5,834 nucleotides of DNA from Paracoccaceae bacterium (lineage in GTDB: Bacteria > Pseudomonadota > Alphaproteobacteria > Rhodobacterales > Rhodobacteraceae): positions 1 through 5,834 of the forward strand of contig JALVEX010000016.1 of assembly GCA_027030435.1 (NCBI GenBank), read 5' to 3'. A program made the position numbers and the translations under genes. The stretch's first letter is position 1. The number at the start of each line of letters is the position of its first letter. Positions 1 through 5,446 of the stretch are shown one piece after another. Under the pieces are notes generated by a model. It was not told the DNA's origin and ran no database searches. It worked only from the letters and a program-made list of their open reading frames with translations.

Positions 1-1287
1 GCGGGCGATCTGATCGGCCTCGGCCTTGGAATCCACCTTCATGATGGCTTCCTCCCCGGCCGTGAGCGGCGAGGGCTCGCCCTCCTGCCAGCGGTTGACG
101 CCGACAACTACCGTCTCCCCCGCCTCGATGCGTGCGATCCGCTCGGCATTGGCTTCCACCAGCCGTGATTTCATGTATTCGATCGCGCCCACCGCGCCGC
201 CCATGCTCTCGATCTGCGCCAGCTCGGCCCGCGCGGCTTCCTTCAGCTCCTCCACCTTGCGTTCGACGGCCGGGTTGCCCTCGAACAGATCGTCGAATTC
301 GAGAAGATCCGTTTCATAGGCCAGGATCTGCTGCATCCTGAGCGACCATTGCTGATCCCAGGGGCGCGGCAGGCCGAGCGCCTCGTTCCAGGCCGGAAGC
401 TGCACCGCGCGGGCGCGGGCGTTCTTCGAGAGCGTGACGGCGAGCATCTCCAGGAGGATGCGATAGACGTTATTCTCCGGCTGTTGCTCGGTAAGCCCCA
501 GCGAATTCACCTGCACCCCGTAGCGGAAACGGCGGAATTTCGGATTCTCCACGCCGTAGCGCTCGCGCGTGATTTCCTCCCACATCTCGGTGAAGGCGCG
601 CATCTTGCACATTTCCGTCACGAACCGGATGCCGGCATTCACGAAGAAGCTGATGCGCCCCACCATGGCCGGAAAATCCTCGCCCGGAACCTTCTCGCTG
701 AGATCGTCAAGCACCGCGATGGCGGTGGCGAGCGCGAAGGCAAGCTCCTGTTCGGGCGTGGCACCGGCCTCCTGCAGGTGATAGGAACACACGTTCATCG
801 GGTTCCATTTCGGCATGTTCGCACGCGTGTAGGCGGCGAGATCGGTTATCATGCGCAAGGAGGGCTCGGGCGGGCAGATATAGGTGCCGCGCGAGAGATA
901 TTCCTTGATGATGTCATTCTGCACCGTGCCCTGGAGCTTCGCGATATCCGCGCCCTGCTCCTCGGCCACGGCGATATAGAGCGCCAGAAGCCAGGGGGCG
1001 GTGGCGTTGATCGTCATCGATGTGTTCATCTCCTGAAGCGGGATGCCCTCGAAGAGCGCGCGCATGTCGCCCAGATGGCAGACGGGCACGCCAACCTTGC
1101 CCACCTCGCCTCGCGAAAGCTCGTGATCGCTGTCATATCCCGTTTGCGTCGGCAGATCGAAGGCGACGGAAAGGCCCGTCTGGCCACGTGCGAGATTGGC
1201 GCGGTAGAGCGCGTTGGAGGCGGCGGCGGTGGAATGGCCGGCATAGGTGCGGAAAAGCCAGGGGCGATCTTTCTTGGGAGGCGTCAT
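1..1287 (-). CDS. ecm: Ethylmalonyl-CoA mutase, N-terminal part (cut by left window edge)
   Basis: Reading leftward from ATG at 1287, the frame stays open for 429 codons to the window edge. The enzyme is a coenzyme-B12-dependent carbon-skeleton mutase that converts (2R)-ethylmalonyl-CoA to methylsuccinyl-CoA in the cytoplasmic EMC pathway. The visible part is the substrate-binding TIM-barrel domain. It contains RTYAGHSTAAASNALYR (13-29), GLSVAFDLPTQTGYD (38-52), QND (123-125), SYHLQEAGA (168-176) and VVGVNRW near 400. By ungapped alignment recalled from Propionibacterium methylmalonyl-CoA mutase (offset 74), active-site residues Tyr89, Gln197, Arg207, Tyr243 and His244 correspond to Y15, Q123, R133, Y169 and H170, all conserved. 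The H after AG (methylmalonyl-CoA mutases have F) and the PTQTGYD segment match Ecm/MeaA rather than methylmalonyl-CoA mutase. The partner gene ccr nearby supports this. An in-frame TGA 18 bases upstream makes 1287 the only plausible ATG; a GAAGG-like RBS precedes it. The C-terminal B12-binding domain (DxHxxG) is outside the window. Confidence 0.93.
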   Translation of the reverse strand, partial: MTPPKKDRPWLFRTYAGHSTAAASNALYRANLARGQTGLSVAFDLPTQTGYDSDHELSRGEVGKVGVPVCHLGDMRALFEGIPLQEMNTSMTINATAPWLLALYIAVAEEQGADIAKLQGTVQNDIIKEYLSRGTYICPPEPSLRMITDLAAYTRANMPKWNPMNVCSYHLQEAGATPEQELAFALATAIAVLDDLSEKVPGEDFPAMVGRISFFVNAGIRFVTEMCKMRAFTEMWEEITRERYGVENPKFRRFRYGVQVNSLGLTEQQPENNVYRILLEMLAVTLSKNARARAVQLPAWNEALGLPRPWDQQWSLRMQQILAYETDLLEFDDLFEGNPAVERKVEELKEAARAELAQIESMGGAVGAIEYMKSRLVEANAERIARIEAGETVVVGVNRWQEGEPSPLTAGEEAIMKVDSKAEADQIAR

Positions 1288-1435
1288 GGCGGGCCTTCGC
1301 TGGGTTCATGTTGCACTGCAGCATAATTGCAAGAGCAATATCATTTCGCAATAGCCAAAGTGGAGAGAATAATCTTGCCCACTCGCCGGGGTGATTCTTC
1401 TGGACCGATGCAGCCTGATGCGAAACACTCCGCCC
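1288..1435. promoter_or_regulatory. Divergent promoter region between ecm and the acyltransferase gene
   Basis: This 148-base spacer between two divergent start codons is much richer in A/T than its neighbours. It holds several TTGCA/GCAAT elements: TTGCA at 1311-1315, TTGCAA at 1327-1332, and GCAATA at 1335-1340 and 1348-1353. ATTGC-N4-GCAAT (1326-1339) is a perfect inverted repeat. On the minus strand, TTGCGA (1346-1351) and AATTAT (1323-1328) are 17 bases apart and could be the -35 and -10 of ecm, giving a leader of about 30 bases. The repeats would then overlap the promoter, as an operator would. No comparably clear promoter is seen for the plus-strand gene. Promoter assignment is inference. 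Confidence 0.5.
1321..1332 (-). promoter_or_regulatory. Candidate operator TTGCAATTATGC upstream of ecm
   Basis: Read on the minus strand this is TTGCAATTATGC. It matches 10 of 12 bases of TTGCAATATTGC at 2870-2881 upstream of ccr, in the same orientation relative to the downstream gene. It overlaps the proposed ecm -10 element. The TTGCAA core resembles the TTTGCAAA-type half sites described for RamB/PccR (ScfR) regulators of acyl-CoA metabolism. No regulator gene is present in the window, so the binding protein is unknown. Confidence 0.35.
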
Positions 1436-2857
1436 ATGACAGGCACGGTTGAATTACCGCTCTGGGCGCTCTTGCTGATGCTGGCCCTTGCCGCCATCGC
1501 GGCGCTCGACAAGATCCTCGCCCCTTCGGTGCGCTGGTTCTTCCGCCGCCGGATGGAACGCGCCGTGGCGCGGCTGAACAAGCGCCTCGCCCGGCCCATA
1601 GAGCCCTTCAAGCTCGCCCGCCGCCACGACATGATTCAGCGCCTGATTTACGATCCCAAGGTGGCGGAGGCGATCAGCGAAACCGCGCGCGCGGAGGGCA
1701 TACCCGAAAGCGTGGCCTTCGAGCGCGCGCGCGCTTATGCCCGCGAGATCGTGCCGCGCTTTTCGGCCACGGCCTACTTCGGCTTTGCCACCCGCGCGGC
1801 GAGCTGGCTCAGCCGGCAGCTCTACCGCGTGCGCCTTGGCCATTTCGACCGCGAGCGCCTCGAGGCGATCGACCCGGACGCCACGGTGATCTTCGTCATC
1901 AACCACCGCTCCAACATGGATTACGTGCTGGTGACCTTCCTCGCGGCCGATCGCACGGCGCTTTCCTACGCGGTTGGCGAATGGGCGCGGGTCTGGCCGC
2001 TGAAGCCGCTCATCCATGCCATGGGCGCCTATTTCATCCGCCGCAGATCACGCAATCCGCTCTATCGGCGGGTGCTGGCGCGCTATGTGCAGATGGCCAC
2101 GGCCGGCGGCGCCACACAGGCGATCTTTCCCGAGGGCGGGCTCAGCCTCGATGGCGGCCTGCGCGCGCCGAGGCTCGGCCTGCTCAATTATGTTGTCACC
2201 GGGTTTGATCCCGAGGGCGCGCGGGATGTGGTTTTCGTGCCGGTATCGCTCAACTACGATCGCGTGCTCGAAGATCGGGTGCTTCTGGCGGCCAGGCGTG
2301 AAGAGAAGCCGTGCTTTCGCTTCAGCAAACGGCGGATGGCGGGGTTTGTCGCGCATCAGTTCTGGCTGAAGATGACGGGGCGCTTTCGCCGCTATGGTTA
2401 TGCCGCCGTCAGCTTTGGCGCGCCGGTCAGCCTGCGGGAGTTCATGCGCGGGCAGGCACGGGAAAACCTCACCGAGGCCCTTGCCGCGGAGCTCATGGAG
2501 CGTATCGGCGCGGCCGTGCCTGTTGTGCCCGTGCCGCTGGTGGCGACGGTGCTGCTGCGCGCGGAAGGGCCGCTTGCAAAGCAGGATATCAAGGCGCGGG
2601 CGGCCCGCCTCGCCATCGCGCTCGAGGAATGCGGAGCCCATGTGCATGTGCCGCGCGACAGCCTGGAATATGCCGCCGAGAAGGGCCTCGGGCTGCTCGC
2701 GAGCCGGCATATCGCCGTGGAAGAGGAGGGGCGTTATCGCCCCAACCCGGAACCGGAGCAGAAAGAGGCGATGGCCTATTATGCGAATTCAATCGCCCAT
2801 CTGGTGGCGAAATGCAGGGATTGTGACATTTCGGATAGTCATAAAATTACAAAATAG
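1436..2857 (+). CDS. PlsB/PlsC-like glycerolipid acyltransferase (probable glycerol-3-phosphate acyltransferase)
   Basis: This 473-residue member of the lysophospholipid acyltransferase superfamily probably transfers a fatty acyl group to glycerol-3-phosphate or lysophosphatidate at the inner membrane. A hydrophobic stretch at about residues 7-24 is followed by a basic segment (RWFFRRRMER, 33-42), suggesting an N-terminal membrane anchor. The catalytic block is NHRSNMD (156-162, the HX4D motif with H157 and D162). It is followed by GAYFIRR (197-203), FPEGG (231-235) and VPVSLNYDRV (268-277), in the order and spelling of PlsB-type enzymes rather than small PlsC proteins. It is much shorter than E. 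coli PlsB (about 800 residues). The C-terminal part after about 350 has no motif I recognise. The start is uncertain: GTG 1391 (488 aa), ATG 1418 and ATG 1436 are in frame and none has a good RBS. I chose 1436 because remembered Rhodobacteraceae homologues begin a few residues before LPLW. It lies between ecm and ccr, as I recall for relatives, and its link to the EMC pathway is unclear. Confidence 0.85.
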   Translation: MTGTVELPLWALLLMLALAAIAALDKILAPSVRWFFRRRMERAVARLNKRLARPIEPFKLARRHDMIQRLIYDPKVAEAISETARAEGIPESVAFERARAYAREIVPRFSATAYFGFATRAASWLSRQLYRVRLGHFDRERLEAIDPDATVIFVINHRSNMDYVLVTFLAADRTALSYAVGEWARVWPLKPLIHAMGAYFIRRRSRNPLYRRVLARYVQMATAGGATQAIFPEGGLSLDGGLRAPRLGLLNYVVTGFDPEGARDVVFVPVSLNYDRVLEDRVLLAARREEKPCFRFSKRRMAGFVAHQFWLKMTGRFRRYGYAAVSFGAPVSLREFMRGQARENLTEALAAELMERIGAAVPVVPVPLVATVLLRAEGPLAKQDIKARAARLAIALEECGAHVHVPRDSLEYAAEKGLGLLASRHIAVEEEGRYRPNPEPEQKEAMAYYANSIAHLVAKCRDCDISDSHKITK

Positions 2858-2869
2858 CCAATTATAGTG

Positions 2870-2881
2870 TTGCAATATTGC
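2870..2881 (+). promoter_or_regulatory. Candidate operator with perfect palindrome upstream of ccr
   Basis: TTGCAATATTGC includes the perfect 10-bp palindrome GCAATATTGC at 2872-2881, in the 101-base AT-rich gap between the acyltransferase stop and the ccr ATG. It resembles the element upstream of ecm (10 of 12 bases). A TATAGT at 2863-2868 could be a -10 box, which would place the palindrome near the transcription start, but there is no good -35 and the promoter is not secure. The gap and palindrome suggest that ccr has its own promoter instead of relying on read-through. Confidence 0.4.
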
Positions 2882-2947
2882 GCGGAGAAATTTTATTCTG
2901 CGCCCGCAGCCGCTTCGATTCTGCGTTGCGGCATCGCTTGAGAGAAC

Positions 2948-2952
2948 AGGAG
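2948..2952 (+). promoter_or_regulatory. Ribosome binding site of ccr
   Basis: AGGAG lies six bases before ATG 2959. It settles the start against the upstream in-frame TTG at 2878, which lies inside the palindromic element and has no RBS. Confidence 0.85.
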
Positions 2953-2958
2953 CCATCC

Positions 2959-4239
2959 ATGCCGCTTGATAAGCACCCGGAGATTGCCGAATACGAGGCC
3001 CCCGAGAAGGATCTCTACGATATCGGGGAAATCCCGCCGCTCGGCCATGTGCCCAGGAAGATGCATGCCTGGACGATTCGGCGCGAGCGCCACGGAGAGC
3101 CCGAAAAATCCATGCTCGAGGAAATCGTGGATGTGCCCGAGATCGACAGTCACGAGGTGCTGGTGATGGTGATGGCCGCCGGCGTCAATTACAATGGCGT
3201 CTGGGCCGCGCTCGGCAAGCCCATTTCCGTTTTCGATGTGCATGGCGCCGATTACCATATCGCCGGCTCCGACGCGGCCGGGATCGTGTGGAAGGTGGGC
3301 GACAAGGTCAAGCGCTGGAAGGTGGGTGACGAGGTGGTGATCCACTGCAACCAGGATGACGGCGATGACGAGGAATGCAACGGCGGCGATCCGATGTTCT
3401 CCCCCTCGCAGCGGATCTGGGGCTATGAAACGCCGGATGGCTCCTTCGCCCAGTTCACCCGCGTGCAATCCCAGCAGCTTATGCCGCGGCCGAAACATCT
3501 GACATGGGAGGAAAGCGCCTGCTACACGCTCACCCTCGCCACCGCCTACCGGATGCTCTTCGGCCACCGCCCGCATACGTTGAAGCCGGGCCAGAACGTG
3601 CTTGTCTGGGGGGCTTCGGGGGGGCTTGGCTCCTTTGCCATTCAGCTTGTCAATACCGCAGGGGCCAATGCGATCGGGGTGATCTCGGATGAAAGCAAGC
3701 GCGATTTCGTGATGGATCTCGGCGCCAAGGGCGTGATCAACCGCAAGGATTTCAATTGCTGGGGCCAGATGCCCAAGGTGAACACGCCCGAATACAAGGC
3801 ATGGTTCAACGAAACCCGCAAGTTCGGCAAGGCGATCTGGGAGATCACGGGCAAGAGCAACAATGTGGACATGGTGTTCGAACACCCCGGCGAAGCCACC
3901 TTCCCGGTCAGCGTGTTCGTGGTGAAGCGGGGCGGCATGGTGGTGATCTGCGCCGGCACCACGGGCTACAACCTCACGCTTGACGCCCGTTATCTCTGGA
4001 TGCATCAAAAGCGCGTTCAGGGCAGCCATTTCGCCAATCTCAAGCAGGCCAGCGCGGCCAATCGGCTGATGGTGGAGCGCCGGCTCGATCCCTGCATGTC
4101 GGAGCTTTTTCCCTGGAGCGACATTCCCGCGGCGCATATGAAGATGATGCGCAACGAGCACAAGCCCGGCAATATGGCGGTGCTGGTGCAATCTCCGCGC
4201 GCCGGGCTTCGCACGCTCGAGGACGCATTGGAAGGTTGA
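2959..4239 (+). CDS. ccr: Crotonyl-CoA carboxylase/reductase
   Basis: This 426-residue soluble enzyme catalyses NADPH-dependent reductive carboxylation of crotonyl-CoA with CO2 to (2S)-ethylmalonyl-CoA, the signature step of the EMC pathway. It is an MDR-family enoyl-thioester reductase. An N-terminal catalytic (GroES-like) part contains GVNYNGVWAALG (75-86) and WGYETPDGSFAQF (154-166). A Rossmann domain carries the nucleotide motif WGASGGLG (217-224), followed by VISDESKRD (241-249), GAKGVINRKDF (254-264), VFEHPGEATFP (305-315) and QGSHFANLKQA (353-363). These blocks match Rhodobacter Ccr closely and are absent from simple quinone reductases. N79, Y156-E157 and H356 probably correspond to the CO2-pocket residues Asn81, Phe170-Glu171 and His365 described for Kitasatospora Ccr; this is by motif position from memory, not by computed alignment. 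Length is typical and no frame damage is seen. The C-terminus (RAGLRTLEDALEG) is slightly short compared with some homologues. The acyltransferase gene ends 101 bases upstream. Confidence 0.97.
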   Translation: MPLDKHPEIAEYEAPEKDLYDIGEIPPLGHVPRKMHAWTIRRERHGEPEKSMLEEIVDVPEIDSHEVLVMVMAAGVNYNGVWAALGKPISVFDVHGADYHIAGSDAAGIVWKVGDKVKRWKVGDEVVIHCNQDDGDDEECNGGDPMFSPSQRIWGYETPDGSFAQFTRVQSQQLMPRPKHLTWEESACYTLTLATAYRMLFGHRPHTLKPGQNVLVWGASGGLGSFAIQLVNTAGANAIGVISDESKRDFVMDLGAKGVINRKDFNCWGQMPKVNTPEYKAWFNETRKFGKAIWEITGKSNNVDMVFEHPGEATFPVSVFVVKRGGMVVICAGTTGYNLTLDARYLWMHQKRVQGSHFANLKQASAANRLMVERRLDPCMSELFPWSDIPAAHMKMMRNEHKPGNMAVLVQSPRAGLRTLEDALEG

Positions 4240-4340
4240 ACCGCCGCCGGAGCGAATCTGTTGCGAAACCGTAAACTGTTTGTTGGCCTGCAGTTACAGA
4301 TTAACGACCGGCTTTAAGAAAATCAGTAGCTTACATCTGC

Positions 4341-4364
4341 AATCCCCCTCATTTCAGGGGGGTT
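4341..4364 (+). terminator. Possible terminator hairpin after ccr
   Basis: AATCCCCCT pairs with AGGGGGGTT across the six-base loop CATTTC, a 9-bp stem with one G-U pair. Only a broken T-rich tail (GAAATTT) follows, so it is not a classical intrinsic terminator. It lies about 100 bases past the ccr stop and about 85 bases before the next ORF. It could end ccr transcription or be a leader structure of the next unit. Confidence 0.35.
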
Positions 4365-4367
4365 GAA

Positions 4368-4391
4368 ATTTGCGAATATATCCCCGCAAAT
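4368..4391. promoter_or_regulatory. 24-bp dyad ATTTGCG-N10-CGCAAAT, candidate operator
   Basis: Two perfect 7-base arms (4368-4374 and 4385-4391) flank a 10-base A/T-rich spacer. The 10-base spacing is that of lux boxes (CTG-N10-CAG), but the inner triplets are GCG/CGC instead of CTG/CAG. It lies 57 bases upstream of the small ORF, where a LuxR-type or other dimeric regulator could act. The binding protein is inferred, not shown. Confidence 0.4.
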
Positions 4392-4410
4392 GGTTCGTGT
4401 TAGGGTAGTG

Positions 4411-4425
4411 TTAAGAATTTGTTAA
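4411..4425 (+). promoter_or_regulatory. CtrA-type binding site TTAA-N7-TTAA
   Basis: TTAA at 4411-4414 and TTAA at 4422-4425 are separated by exactly seven bases, the consensus for a full CtrA site in alphaproteobacteria; the second half is followed by CC (GTTAACC). It ends 22 bases before the ATG of the small ORF. If CtrA activated from the -35 position, the -10 would fall next to the start codon, so the site implies either repression or a nearly leaderless transcript. Confidence 0.6.
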
Positions 4426-4447
4426 CCACTCTGAAAGAGAGTAGAGC

Positions 4448-4666
4448 ATGAAACACGACTGGATGATCGACGTTCTCGCGGATCTTGAAAACTATGCTCT
4501 GAAGAATGGCCTGGCGGTCGTTGCCGAACATCTGAACGACACCAAGCTGGTTGCCGCAACGGAGATCTCCTCGCTCGTGAGTGATGGGGTGGATCTGGCG
4601 GTGGGACATGCAGAGCAGACTGGAAACGATCATCGACTGCATGACGCAGGCAAGTTCGCTGGATGA
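4448..4666 (+). CDS. Small conserved-looking protein upstream of and overlapping luxR
   Basis: A 72-residue ORF starts MKHDWMIDVLADLENYALKNG and is preceded by a GAGAG Shine-Dalgarno-like stretch six bases before ATG 4448. Residues 1-53 precede the LuxR gene. Their codons mostly end in G/C, and they predict two to three amphipathic helices (about 4-19, 22-30 and 33-44) with no signal peptide or membrane segment. Residues 54-72 are read in a different frame over the first 59 bases of luxR and look like low-value sequence (HAEQTGNDHRLHDAGKFAG). I recall short hypothetical proteins starting MK-DW-(I)LDVL-DL upstream of luxR in roseobacters, but cannot confirm by search. Function is unknown. The overlap suggests translational coupling to luxR, and its start is next to a CtrA box. 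The C-terminal tail may be an extension caused by a lost ancestral stop. Confidence 0.65.
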   Translation: MKHDWMIDVLADLENYALKNGLAVVAEHLNDTKLVAATEISSLVSDGVDLAVGHAEQTGNDHRLHDAGKFAG

Positions 4667-5321
4667 TCTCCAGGAAGAAATACTGAAGCTTCGCAATCTC
4701 TTCGAGGTCGAGCATCTCGTCTATCACTCCGTCAGCAATTCGGGCGAGCAATATGCGGTTCTCACCTACAGGCCCGAATGGGTGAGCCATTATATCGCCA
4801 GCAAATACGAGCGTATCGATCCCGTGGTGCTCGGCTGCTACAAGCGCTTTCACCCGGTGAACTGGAAGCGGCTCGACTGGAAGCCCAAGGCTGCCCGGGC
4901 CTTTCTTGGCGAAGCCCTTGAAAACGGGGTCGGTCGGCAGGGGTTTTCGGTGCCGATCCGTGGCCCGCAGGGGCAGTTCGCCCTCTTTACCGTCAATCAC
5001 AACTGTGACGACGACGAATGGGAGCGCCATACCGGGGAATTCGTGCGCGACATGATCCTCGCGGCGCATTACATCAATCAGAAGGCGCTGGAGCTTGAAG
5101 GCGCCGTGGCGGATGCCCCGGTGCGCCCGATGTCGCCCCGCGAAACGGATGTGCTGACCCTCCTTGCCCTCGGCTACAGCCGCGCACAGGCCGCCGACAG
5201 CCTCTCCATTTCCGAGCATACGCTCAGGGCCTATCTCGAAAGCGCCCGCAACAAGCTCGGCGCGCTCAACACGACCCACGCCGTGGCCCGCGCGCTGACG
5301 CAGGGCCTTCTCGTTCTCTAG
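4608..5321 (+). CDS. luxR: LuxR-family acyl-homoserine-lactone-responsive transcriptional regulator
   Basis: This 237-residue cytoplasmic regulator is expected to bind an acyl-homoserine lactone and control target promoters. The N-terminal autoinducer-binding domain (about 15-165) keeps the residues conserved in TraR/LuxR proteins: W58, Y62, D71-P72, W86 and G112 (in GFSVPIRG), matching TraR W57, Y61, D70-P71, W85 and G113. The C-terminal LuxR helix-turn-helix (about 174-233, MSPRETDVLTLLALGYSRAQAA...ISEHTLRAYLESARNKLGALN) retains E179, L183 and G189, matching TraR E178, L182 and G188. All nine family-diagnostic positions are therefore present. The start is uncertain: GTG 4581 and ATG 4584 are in frame upstream, but homologues as I recall them begin MQ(S/T)RL, favouring ATG 4608. 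Its RBS is poor (GGTGG only three bases away), fitting coupling to the overlapping upstream ORF. A luxI gene follows 125 bases downstream on the same strand, so this is probably the cognate receptor and not a solo. Confidence 0.93.
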   Translation: MQSRLETIIDCMTQASSLDDLQEEILKLRNLFEVEHLVYHSVSNSGEQYAVLTYRPEWVSHYIASKYERIDPVVLGCYKRFHPVNWKRLDWKPKAARAFLGEALENGVGRQGFSVPIRGPQGQFALFTVNHNCDDDEWERHTGEFVRDMILAAHYINQKALELEGAVADAPVRPMSPRETDVLTLLALGYSRAQAADSLSISEHTLRAYLESARNKLGALNTTHAVARALTQGLLVL

Positions 5322-5345
5322 GGGCAGGAACCCCCAGAACCGGGG
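5321..5345 (+). other. Two mutually exclusive G/C hairpins at the luxR stop
   Basis: GGGG (5321-5324) can pair with CCCC within 5331-5335, and the same C-run can instead pair with GGGG at 5342-5345. Each stem is only about 4 bp with a six-base loop, and no T-run follows. It may weakly attenuate transcription between luxR and luxI; it may equally be chance in GC-rich DNA. Confidence 0.2.
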
Positions 5346-5412
5346 CAATTCGTTAACCGTTTCTTGCAGCAGCGTTCGTCTGCTTCATCATGCGGCAAGC
5401 TGCAACGCGTAG

Positions 5413-5446
5413 CTCTGATCTCCGTCCTTATTGATGGAGATCAGAG
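5413..5446 (+). promoter_or_regulatory. Long hairpin sequestering the luxI ribosome binding site
   Basis: CTCTGATCTCC (5413-5423) and GGAGATCAGAG (5436-5446) are perfect 11-base complements. The stem can extend inward by G-U, U-A and C-G pairs to 14 bp with the six-base loop CTTATT (5427-5432). The 3' arm contains the Shine-Dalgarno GGAGA (5436-5440), six bases before ATG, and ends exactly at the base before the luxI start codon. As RNA it would hide the RBS. As DNA it is a 34-bp dyad. It has no following T-run, so a terminator is unlikely. Confidence 0.7.

Larger units (their letters stand above)
4240..4447. other. AT-rich regulatory intergenic region between ccr and the quorum-sensing genes
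   Basis: These 208 non-coding bases hold, in order: a weak AACTG-N12-CAGTT repeat (4274-4295), two TTAA half sites (4301 and 4314), a C/G-rich hairpin (4341-4364), a 24-bp dyad (4368-4391) and a CtrA-type box (4411-4425). No RNA gene is recognisable. The base composition contrasts sharply with both flanking genes. No convincing sigma-70 -35/-10 pair with good spacing was found. Confidence 0.6.

Noticed and set aside
349..1326. 325-codon plus-strand frame over ecm
   Set aside because: The minus strand encodes an uninterrupted mutase with all active-site residues; the plus-strand product has no family features.
1350..2861. AATAGCCAA shared by the two promoters (1350-1358 and 2853-2861)
   Set aside because: One copy includes the acyltransferase stop codon and its order relative to the GCAATAT element is reversed between promoters, so chance is likely.
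2878..2958. Extension of Ccr to an upstream TTG start
   Set aside because: The added 27 residues resemble no Ccr N-terminus, lack an RBS and lie in the promoter; AGGAG is placed correctly for ATG 2959.
2893..4191. 432-codon open frame on the minus strand opposite ccr
   Set aside because: Low-complexity His/Ala/Gly-rich translation with no family motifs; it is the antisense shadow of a GC-rich gene whose plus strand clearly encodes Ccr.
4274..4295. AACTG-N12-CAGTT as a lux box
   Set aside because: Lux boxes have CTG-N10-CAG; here the spacing is 12 and the element sits far from either quorum gene.
4301..4317. Second CtrA-like pair of TTAA half sites
   Set aside because: Spacing is nine bases instead of seven, so it does not meet the consensus.
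4422..5348. 308-codon open frame on the minus strand opposite luxR
   Set aside because: Shadow of luxR; no recognisable domain and it spans the CtrA box and both plus-strand genes.
5353..5367. GTTAACC half site upstream of luxI as a CtrA site
   Set aside because: Only one TTAA half is present; the second position reads TTGC.
5363..5399. CTTGC...GCAAG and GCAG-N10-CTGC repeats before luxI as lux boxes
   Set aside because: Arms are only four to five bases and the triplet order is reversed relative to CTG-N10-CAG; expected by chance in this composition. No canonical lux box was found in 5322-5446.
5413..5446. Inverted repeat before luxI as an intrinsic terminator
   Set aside because: It is followed at once by the luxI ATG and has no T-run, while its 3' arm carries the RBS.
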